A DNA stretch of 7,498 bases from SKKY01 sp964622305 (GTDB lineage: Bacteria > Bacillota > Peptococcia > Peptococcales > SKKY01), in assembly GCA_964622305.1 (NCBI GenBank), contig CAZUPR010000054.1, positions 1 to 7,498 on the forward strand. Reading direction: 5' to 3'. The position numbers and the translations under genes were made by a program. This document shows positions 1 through 5,785 of this stretch, piece by piece (position 1 is the first letter of the stretch; the number at the start of each line of letters is the position of its first letter). Below the pieces are notes generated by a model. That model was not told the origin of the DNA. It was given only the letters and a program-made list of their open reading frames with translations, and ran no database searches.

Positions 1-446
1 GGATAAAGATTTCTAAGTTTATTTATCTTCTCCCGCAAATCCGGCCCGTTAAAGTGTCTGGGATTCCACTTATCATCCTCATCAGTTTTCATGGCAGCTA
101 CATAAAACTCCCCGTCCCGCCAGGCCGCCATGGTATAGCCAAAAAGAGGCAGACGGGCCACATTTTCATAATCTTTTATAAAAGCAGGTAAAAGAGTTCT
201 GGTGTAGCCTTGAGGCAGAATAGCCCCAACCGGTAAATTTTCTTCATATGGATAGGGAATAAACGAATCGAATTTCATGACCAGGGCCCTTCTTTCTGGT
301 AAGAGGACAAAGGAAGACCCCTCTGGAAGTGGAATCATTTCCTCAGGCAAAGGTTCTACAATGTCCTGGCCAGTCCGGCCCAGAGCTGAAAAATCTTCAT
401 CTACAAAAAGGTCTCCCTCTTCATTTGAATAAATATATTTAAACAT
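1..446 (-). CDS. 5' part of a probable radical SAM family protein (runs off the left edge)
   Basis: From the ATG at 446 the minus strand is open for 148 codons down to base 3 with no stop, so the gene continues beyond the window. The visible N-terminal part begins MFKYIYSNEEG and contains a conserved-looking core: LGRTGQD (about residues 22-28), an acidic-proline stretch with IPLPEGS (38-44), LPQGYTRTLLPAF, LPLFGYTMAAWRDGEFYVAA and DKWNPRHFNGPDL. From memory these resemble the N-terminal extension of a clostridial family annotated as radical SAM proteins. The diagnostic CxxxCxxC cluster would lie outside the window, so the assignment is by recognition only and the function is unknown. The start is supported by an AAGGAAGG Shine-Dalgarno site (plus-strand 453-460), 6 nt upstream. 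The gene follows the rho stop by 16 nt and is probably co-transcribed with it. No signal peptide or membrane segment is seen. Confidence 0.6.
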   Translation of the reverse strand, partial: MFKYIYSNEEGDLFVDEDFSALGRTGQDIVEPLPEEMIPLPEGSSFVLLPERRALVMKFDSFIPYPYEENLPVGAILPQGYTRTLLPAFIKDYENVARLPLFGYTMAAWRDGEFYVAAMKTDEDDKWNPRHFNGPDLREKINKLRNLY

Positions 447-462
447 GAAAAACCTTCCTTTA

Positions 463-1722
463 TTATTTAAACATCTCTGGCCATGCCCGGATCAAATCTT
501 TATTGCTGGGCGTGTTCTTTAGAGAATTTATCAACATATCAGCTGTCTCGGCATTATCACTTCCAGGGAAAAGCTTTTTGCGGCAGTACCAGACAACTTT
601 AAGCTCTTCTTCACTCAATAAAAGCTCTTCTTTTCTGGTACCAGATTTTTTAATATCAATGGCAGGGAAAATACGTTTTTCCGCCAGAGAGCGGTCTAAA
701 ATCAGTTCCATATTGCCGGTTCCCTTAAATTCTTCAAAAATAACATCATCCATGCGGCTGCCTGTGTCCACCAGGGCTGTTGCCAAAATAGTCAGACTGC
801 CACCTTCTTCTACATTTCTGGCCGCCCCAAAAAATCTCTTTGGGTTATAAAGAGCTGTGGGGTCCACACCACCTGAAAGGGTTCTGCCACTGGGAGGAGT
901 TACTAAGTTATAGGCCCTGGCCAAACGAGTCAGACTATCCATAAGAATAACCACGTCTTTTTTATGTTCAACCAGTCTCTTGGCCCTTTCCAGTACAATC
1001 TCAGAAACCTTAATATGGTTCTCTGGCGGTGAGTCAAAGGTCGAGCTGATTACTTCGCCCTCAACTGATCTTTCAATATCGGTTACCTCTTCTGGCCTTT
1101 CATCTATAAGGAGAATGAGAATTTCTATTTCAGGATGGTTTGCCGAAATGCTATTGGCGATATTTTTTAAGAGTTCAGTTTTTCCAGCCTTGGGCGGGGA
1201 AACAATTAAGCCCCTCTGACCCTTGCCAATAGGGGCAAAAAGGTCAATTATCCTGGATGAAACCTTACTGGAGGTAGTTTCCATTTTTATTTTTTCCAGG
1301 GGGTAAATAGGTGTCAGTCCCGGGAAGTGCAGCCTCTCGGCTGCCTTCTCTGGAGGCTCACCGTTTACCAGCTCCACCCGCAAAAGACCAAAATTTCTCT
1401 CATTGTCCTTTGGCGGCCGGGCCAGACCCCTGACCCTGTCCCCCATTCTTAAATCAAACTTTCTAATCTGTGAATGAGAAACATAGATATCGTCATGACT
1501 CGGTATATAAGCAACAGGCCTCAAGAAACCATAACCGTCCTGCAGGATATCCAAAATTCCTTCTGCCTGCAAAAGATCATCAGTCTTTAAAATTGCCTTT
1601 TGAATTTCATAAATAAGTTCTTTTTTGCGAAAGGATGAATAGCCTTTAATTTCCAGTTCTTTAGCTATTTTATAAAGCTCACCCATGGTTTTTTTGTCTA
1701 ATTCATTAATCTTTTCCTTCAT
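463..1722 (-). CDS. rho: Transcription termination factor Rho
   Basis: Rho is the hexameric RNA-dependent ATPase and helicase that releases transcripts in the cytoplasm. The 419-residue length is normal. In order, the protein has a short helical Rho_N domain (about 1-48), a cold-shock-like primary RNA-binding domain (about 50-120) with the RNP1-like DGYGFLRP (62-69), and a RecA-type ATPase core. The core has Walker A PPKAGKTE (176-183), the IDERPEE segment with the catalytic Glu region (206-212), Walker B DVVILMDS (256-263), the Q-loop PSGRTLSGGVD (277-287), KRFFGAARN (295-303) and the arginine-finger region KSGTRKEE (359-366). All key motifs are intact, and there is no long insertion of the kind seen in some Rho proteins. 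The ATG lies 3 nt after the glpX stop. Its Shine-Dalgarno site, GGAAGG at 1730-1735, is embedded in the last glpX codons, which suggests coupled translation. Confidence 0.98.
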   Translation of the reverse strand: MKEKINELDKKTMGELYKIAKELEIKGYSSFRKKELIYEIQKAILKTDDLLQAEGILDILQDGYGFLRPVAYIPSHDDIYVSHSQIRKFDLRMGDRVRGLARPPKDNERNFGLLRVELVNGEPPEKAAERLHFPGLTPIYPLEKIKMETTSSKVSSRIIDLFAPIGKGQRGLIVSPPKAGKTELLKNIANSISANHPEIEILILLIDERPEEVTDIERSVEGEVISSTFDSPPENHIKVSEIVLERAKRLVEHKKDVVILMDSLTRLARAYNLVTPPSGRTLSGGVDPTALYNPKRFFGAARNVEEGGSLTILATALVDTGSRMDDVIFEEFKGTGNMELILDRSLAEKRIFPAIDIKKSGTRKEELLLSEEELKVVWYCRKKLFPGSDNAETADMLINSLKNTPSNKDLIRAWPEMFK

Positions 1723-1725
1723 ATA

Positions 1726-2694
1726 TTAGCCTTCCATTTTCACATATTTTGGTTTTTTCTCATAAGAATGGCTGGCCTCGATGAAGCGTATAGTTCCAGT
1801 TATACCCCTGAGAACCAGGGTTTTTGTCATAGCACAACGGCCATGAAAACGCACACCCGGTAAAAGTTCGCTGTCAGTAATACCGGTTGCTGTAAAAACA
1901 ACATCATCGGTTCTTACCATATCATCTATCGTCAAAACATGGTCGATATCATCAATGCCCATGCTTTTTACCCTCTGAAGTTCCTGAGTATTCTCAGCCC
2001 AAAGCCTGGCCTGCATGTCACCACCCAGGCATTTTAAGGCAGCGGCGGCGATAACACCTTCAGGTGCACCACCCCGGCCAATCATCATATCTATACCTGT
2101 GTCTGGCATGGCAGTTGCAACGGCTGGCGAAACATCACCGTCAGTAATCAGTCTGACTCTGGCACCAATCTTTCTCAAGGCCTCTATTTGTTTCTCATGC
2201 CTCTCTCTTTCGAGGATAACCACCGTCAGCTCTTCTACTTCTTTGTTAAGAGCCTTAGCTACTCTTTTAACATTATCTTCAATTGGGTCATTTATATTTA
2301 TAGAGCCTCTGGCTTCAGGACCAACGCAAATTTTTTCCATATACATATCTGGCGCGTGCAAGAGCCCACCTTCGGCAGAAACAGCCATTACAGCAATGGC
2401 CCCGGGCATACCCTTGGCCACCAAATTAGTGCCCTCAAGAGGATCGACAGCAATATCAACCCGGTCGCCACCCTTGCCAACTTCCTCACCTATATAAAGC
2501 ATGGGAGCCTGGTCAAGTTCGCCTTCACCAATTACCACCTTGCCACTTATATTTACCGTATCAAACATGGCGCGCATGGCCTTAACAGCAGCATCATCTG
2601 CCTTATGCTTGTCACCCTTGCCCATCCATCTGGCCGAATTAAGAGCCGCAGCCTCAGTAACCCTAACAAATTCCAGGGCTAACTCTCTTTCCAT
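1726..2694 (-). CDS. glpX: Fructose-1,6-bisphosphatase, class II (GlpX type)
   Basis: This enzyme hydrolyses fructose 1,6-bisphosphate to fructose 6-phosphate, the committed gluconeogenic step, using a divalent metal (usually Mn) in the cytoplasm. The 322 residues match the family length. Recognisable metal- and substrate-binding segments are KADDAAV with Asp33/Asp34 (31-37), IGEGELDQAPML (55-66), VDPLEGTN with Asp84 and Glu87 (83-90), TDGDVSPA (184-191) and GRGGAPEGV with Glu212 (206-214). These correspond to the acidic residues known from E. coli GlpX, and nothing essential looks missing. The ATG overlaps the upstream transaldolase stop by one base (TAATG), a typical translational-coupling arrangement. 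A GGGAAGGAA Shine-Dalgarno-like run (2705-2713) sits about 10 nt upstream, inside the preceding gene. Bacillus also encodes GlpX next to rho, which supports the assignment. Confidence 0.96.
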   Translation of the reverse strand: MERELALEFVRVTEAAALNSARWMGKGDKHKADDAAVKAMRAMFDTVNISGKVVIGEGELDQAPMLYIGEEVGKGGDRVDIAVDPLEGTNLVAKGMPGAIAVMAVSAEGGLLHAPDMYMEKICVGPEARGSININDPIEDNVKRVAKALNKEVEELTVVILERERHEKQIEALRKIGARVRLITDGDVSPAVATAMPDTGIDMMIGRGGAPEGVIAAAALKCLGGDMQARLWAENTQELQRVKSMGIDDIDHVLTIDDMVRTDDVVFTATGITDSELLPGVRFHGRCAMTKTLVLRGITGTIRFIEASHSYEKKPKYVKMEG

Positions 2695-3338
2695 TATCTT
2701 GTCATTCCTTCCCAGTCTTTTAAAAATTTTTCCACCCCAAGATCAGTCAGGGGATGTTTTATCATTTGCTCAATTACCTTCCAGGGGATGGTGGCAACAT
2801 GAGCTCCTGCTTTAGCAGCATCAGTTACGTGCATAGGATGGCGGACTGAAGCCGCAATAATTTCTGTATCAAAGTAATAATTATCAAAAATTTCCACTAA
2901 GTCTTCAATCAGCTTCATGCCATCATAGCCAATATCATCAATCCTGCCGATAAAGGGACTAACATAAGAAGCTCCGGCTCTGGCAGCTAAAAGCGCCTGG
3001 TTGGCCGAAAAAATCAAAGTGCAGTTTGTCTTTATACCCTTTTCTGTTAAGGCAGAAATAGCCTTTAATCCCTCAGCAATCATGGGAACCTTTATAACTA
3101 TATTTTCATGAATCTTCGTCAGCTCAAGAGCTTCGGCTACCATTTCATCCATAGTAAGACCAGTAACTTCAGCACTTATAGGGCCATCAACAATTTCCGC
3201 GATTTCCTTTACTACCTGCACAAAATCCCGGCCCTCTTTGGCAATAAGACTGGGATTAGTGGTTACCCCGGCTAAAATGCCCAGCTGGCTGGCCTGACGG
3301 ATTTCTTCAATATTGGCAGTATCAATAAATATCTTCAT
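2694..3338 (-). CDS. tal: Small transaldolase (FSA/TalC family); predicted transaldolase rather than F6P aldolase
   Basis: This is a cytoplasmic class I (Schiff-base) aldolase-fold enzyme of 214 residues, the length of the small decameric TalC/FSA subfamily. Visible motifs are FIDTANI with Asp6 (4-10), GVTTNPSLIAKEG (24-36), the Schiff-base Lys83 in VIKVP (81-85), NCTLIFS with Thr107 (105-111), SPFIGRIDD (127-135) and AASVRHP (162-168). Compared with E. coli FsaA (residue numbers from memory; constant offset of two), Gln59 corresponds to Glu57 and Tyr131 to Phe129 here. Both are the residues found in true transaldolases, so the likely reaction is transfer of dihydroxyacetone between sedoheptulose 7-phosphate/fructose 6-phosphate and aldose phosphates. 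The ATG follows the fba TAA with no gap. An AAGGGAGGG Shine-Dalgarno site (3348-3356) lies 9 nt upstream inside fba. Assignment to the family is secure; substrate choice is inferred. Confidence 0.93.
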   Translation of the reverse strand: MKIFIDTANIEEIRQASQLGILAGVTTNPSLIAKEGRDFVQVVKEIAEIVDGPISAEVTGLTMDEMVAEALELTKIHENIVIKVPMIAEGLKAISALTEKGIKTNCTLIFSANQALLAARAGASYVSPFIGRIDDIGYDGMKLIEDLVEIFDNYYFDTEIIAASVRHPMHVTDAAKAGAHVATIPWKVIEQMIKHPLTDLGVEKFLKDWEGMTR

Positions 3339-4202
3339 TTAAGCCTGCCCTCCCTTGCCGGCAGAACCAAACAATCTGATTTTTTCCCGGACAATCTCCT
3401 TCATCTCAGCCTTAGCTGGCCCAAGAATCTTTCTGGGATCTATTTCTTGTGGGTTATCCTCAATTGCCTTGTGGACTCCCTTAACAAAGGCCTCACGAAT
3501 ATTGGTGTCGATATTTATTTTTCTCACACCAAGTTCAACAGCCCGGCGAATGGCCTCATCGGGAACACCGGAAGAGCCGTGAAGCACAATGGGAATATTA
3601 ACTCTCTTTTTAATTTCTTCCAAGATATCAAAGCGCAGCTTAGGCTCACCCTTATACTGGCCATGGGCTGTGCCGATAGCCACTGCAAGGGCATCAATTC
3701 CTGTTTCATCTACATAGCGTTTTGCTTCTTCAGGATCAGTGTAGTTAGCGTCAGCTTCATCAACGTGAACATCATCTTCAGTCCCGCCGATTTTACCCAG
3801 CTCACCTTCAACTGATACATTTTTAGTCCGGGCAATTTCTAAAACTTCCTTGGTAATGCGAATATTTTCTTCCAGAGAATGCTGGGAACCATCGTACATA
3901 ACTGATGAGAATCCACGGTCTATGCAGTCTTTAACCTGATTGAAGTCCGTTCCATGGTCAAGATGCAGGCAGATGGGAATATCATTATTATCAGCAGCAG
4001 TTCTAACCAAGGCTATTATATAATCCAATCCTGCATATTTGATTGCACCCTGGCTGGCCTGAATAATAACTGGTGAGTTTTCTTCAACTGCAGCCTCTAC
4101 AATCGCCTGAACAATTTCCATGTTGTTACAGTTAAAGGCCCCGACAGCATACTTTTCCCTTTCCGCTCTTTCCATTATTTCATTAAGGTTAACTAATGGC
4201 AT
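3339..4202 (-). CDS. fba: Fructose-1,6-bisphosphate aldolase, class II
   Basis: This zinc-dependent aldolase reversibly cleaves fructose 1,6-bisphosphate to dihydroxyacetone phosphate and glyceraldehyde 3-phosphate in glycolysis and gluconeogenesis. At 287 residues it is the compact FbaA form of Firmicutes. The TIM-barrel motifs are GAFNCNN (21-27), HLDHG (80-84) with catalytic Asp82 and zinc ligand His83, VEGELGKIGG (131-140) with Glu134, the zinc ligand His180 in GTAHG (177-181), the zinc ligand His208 in LHGSSG (207-212), and the phosphate-binding NIDTN (230-234). All metal and catalytic residues are present. The ATG is preceded by a near-perfect AAAGGAGG Shine-Dalgarno site (4210-4217) at 7 nt spacing, the strongest in the window, which fits a highly expressed enzyme. 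The gene starts 29 nt after the pyrG stop, and the transaldolase ATG directly abuts its TAA. Confidence 0.97.
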   Translation of the reverse strand: MPLVNLNEIMERAEREKYAVGAFNCNNMEIVQAIVEAAVEENSPVIIQASQGAIKYAGLDYIIALVRTAADNNDIPICLHLDHGTDFNQVKDCIDRGFSSVMYDGSQHSLEENIRITKEVLEIARTKNVSVEGELGKIGGTEDDVHVDEADANYTDPEEAKRYVDETGIDALAVAIGTAHGQYKGEPKLRFDILEEIKKRVNIPIVLHGSSGVPDEAIRRAVELGVRKINIDTNIREAFVKGVHKAIEDNPQEIDPRKILGPAKAEMKEIVREKIRLFGSAGKGGQA

Positions 4203-4231
4203 TTTCCTTCCTCCTTTAATTTGAAAATACT
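4203..4231 (-). promoter_or_regulatory. pyrG-fba intergenic gap with strong Shine-Dalgarno site
   Basis: This 29-nt gap is the longest between genes in the cluster. On the minus strand it holds an A/T-rich stretch followed by AAAGGAGGAAGG. The AAAGGAGG part (4210-4217) is spaced 7 nt from the fba ATG. There is no inverted repeat or T-run that would make a terminator, so read-through from pyrG into fba is expected. Confidence 0.75.
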
Positions 4232-5770
4232 TTATTTTTCTTTATTTTCGATTATCGTTTTTATGAAGTCTTTAAAAAGGGGATGTGATTTATTAGGTCT
4301 GGATTTGTATTCGGGATGATATATGGTTGCAATAAACCAGGGATGATCTGGTATTTCAAGAATTTCTACCAGGTCTGCCTCTGCCTCTAATCCGCTGGCA
4401 AGCATTCCCTGGGCAGCCATTTCTTCCAGGTATTCTTTATTTAATTCATATTTATTACGATGTCTTTCAGATATTTCTGTAGTTTGATAAATCCCATAGG
4501 CCCTGCTGCCTGGTAAGACTTTAATAGGTCTTGCCCCCAGTCTGCTTTCCTGGCCTTCTATTGCCAGATCTTTATCGCCGCCTAAAACATTACGGCAGAA
4601 CTCAGTTGCTGCCAGATGCATGCCCAGGCCAATACCCAGGAAGGGCAACTTGTTTTCCCTGGCATAACGAATGGCAAGAATTTTTCCCTCTATCCCTCTG
4701 TCGCCTGCAGCATCCGGAACCACAATCCCATCAAGTTTACCTAAATGGCGGTCAACATTATCAGCAGTAATATCAGCAGAGTGAATCCATTCTATCTTTA
4801 CTTCAAAATCATTATCAACACCGGCAAGATTTAGGGATTCTGCCACACTCATGTAGGCATCCTTAAGTTCAACATACTTGCCAACCAGGCCTACTGTAAC
4901 CTGGCCCTTAGGATTTTTTATTTTAGAAACAAATTTTTCCCAGTTGCTGGTATCGCTTTGACCGGCATTAAGGCCAAGTCTCTTAACAACAAACTCATCA
5001 AAACCAGCTTTTTTAAAGTTCAAGGGAATCTCATAAATAGAATCCATATCTGTTGCCTGGATTACAGCCTCTTTGCGGATATCACAAAAGAGGGCAATTT
5101 TATCAATCATATCTTGTGAAAGAGCACGGGAGGATCTGGTAACAATTGCATCTGGGTGGATACCAATGCTTCTGAGTTCCTTTACACTGTGCTGGGTAGG
5201 TTTTGTTTTGGCTTCCTCAGCTGAATTAAGATAGGGAACCAAGGTGACATGAATATAAAGGGTGTTTTCAATACCAACTTCGTTTTTAATCTGGCGGATG
5301 GCTTCTAAAAAGGGAAGTGATTCAATATCGCCAACAGTCCCGCCTATTTCTGTAATGATAACATCAGCTTCAGTTGATTTTGCTAAAGTATAAACCGTAT
5401 CTTTAATCTCATTGGTGATATGGGGAATAACCTGAACTGTAGCCCCGCCATATTCGCCCCTTCTTTCCTTGTTCAAAACTGACCAGTAAATTTTACCTGA
5501 AGTAAAGTTACTGTAACGATTAGTATTTTCATCTGTAAAACGCTCATAATGGCCTAAATCAAGGTCTGTCTCTGCACCGTCTTCGGTAACAAAAACTTCC
5601 CCATGCTGATAGGGACTCATGATTCCTGGATCCAGGTTGATGTATGGATCTAATTTCTGCATAGCTACTTTGAGCCCTCTGGCCTTTAAGAGGCGGCCAA
5701 GAGAAGCTGCCGTGATGCCTTTTCCTAGAGAGGAAACTACCCCTCCTGTTACAAAGATATACTTAGACAA
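4232..5770 (-). CDS. pyrG: CTP synthase with a degenerate, probably inactive glutaminase domain
   Basis: CTP synthase aminates UTP to CTP using ATP. The N-terminal amidoligase domain (about 1-270) is intact: P-loop GGVVSSLGKG (9-18) with Lys17, KLDPYINLDPG (39-49), TEDGAETDLDLGHYERF (62-78) with Asp71, EIGGTVGDIES (141-151) and the UTP-site KTKPTQHS (188-195). The C-terminal class I glutaminase domain (about 290-512) is recognisable but damaged at key sites. Gly381 replaces the nucleophilic Cys (FLGIGLGMH), DAAG replaces the oxyanion GGFG (353-356), about 22 residues are missing before RLG (410-412), and Lys440 replaces the glutamine-binding Arg. His485 and Glu487 of the HPE motif remain. There is no frameshift or stop. 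The 512 residues compare with about 535 in Bacillus. The start is the TTG at 5770, giving (M)SKYIFVTGG, the usual family N-terminus. An in-frame TTG at 5806 would add 12 atypical residues and overlap argS. Family assignment is certain; dependence on free or partner-supplied ammonia is inferred. Confidence 0.95.
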   Translation of the reverse strand: MSKYIFVTGGVVSSLGKGITAASLGRLLKARGLKVAMQKLDPYINLDPGIMSPYQHGEVFVTEDGAETDLDLGHYERFTDENTNRYSNFTSGKIYWSVLNKERRGEYGGATVQVIPHITNEIKDTVYTLAKSTEADVIITEIGGTVGDIESLPFLEAIRQIKNEVGIENTLYIHVTLVPYLNSAEEAKTKPTQHSVKELRSIGIHPDAIVTRSSRALSQDMIDKIALFCDIRKEAVIQATDMDSIYEIPLNFKKAGFDEFVVKRLGLNAGQSDTSNWEKFVSKIKNPKGQVTVGLVGKYVELKDAYMSVAESLNLAGVDNDFEVKIEWIHSADITADNVDRHLGKLDGIVVPDAAGDRGIEGKILAIRYARENKLPFLGIGLGMHLAATEFCRNVLGGDKDLAIEGQESRLGARPIKVLPGSRAYGIYQTTEISERHRNKYELNKEYLEEMAAQGMLASGLEAEADLVEILEIPDHPWFIATIYHPEYKSRPNKSHPLFKDFIKTIIENKEK

Positions 5771-5785
5771 AATCTTATCCCCCTC
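5771..5785 (-). promoter_or_regulatory. Ribosome binding site that fixes the pyrG TTG start
   Basis: On the minus strand the run GAGGGGG (plus-strand 5779-5785) overlaps the argS TGA stop and lies 8 nt before the TTG at 5770. The alternative TTG at 5806 is preceded by ATTCTGGGCG, with no convincing Shine-Dalgarno sequence. The site and the conserved SKYIFVTGG N-terminus together favour 5770 as the start. Confidence 0.75.

Noticed and set aside
142..145. Window-edge truncation of the leftmost gene read as a pseudogene
   Set aside because: The frame is open without stop from base 446 to base 3, so it is cut by the window edge, not broken.
503..1219. Plus-strand open frames opposite rho
   Set aside because: They are low-complexity Ser/Leu-rich translations complementary to a highly conserved rho gene, with no sign of a real protein.
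2015..2682. Two plus-strand open frames opposite glpX, one of 160 codons and one of 164
   Set aside because: They are antisense to a clearly coding gene, have no recognisable domain, and their composition mirrors the codon pattern of glpX.
3447..3815. Plus-strand open frame of 122 codons opposite fba
   Set aside because: It is antisense to an intact aldolase gene and its translation resembles no family I know.
4544..4714. Frameshift or sequencing error as the cause of the odd PyrG glutaminase domain
   Set aside because: The same frame is conserved before, between and after the altered sites, and there are several separate changes (DAAG loop, Gly for Cys, clean deletion, Lys for Arg). One error cannot explain them.
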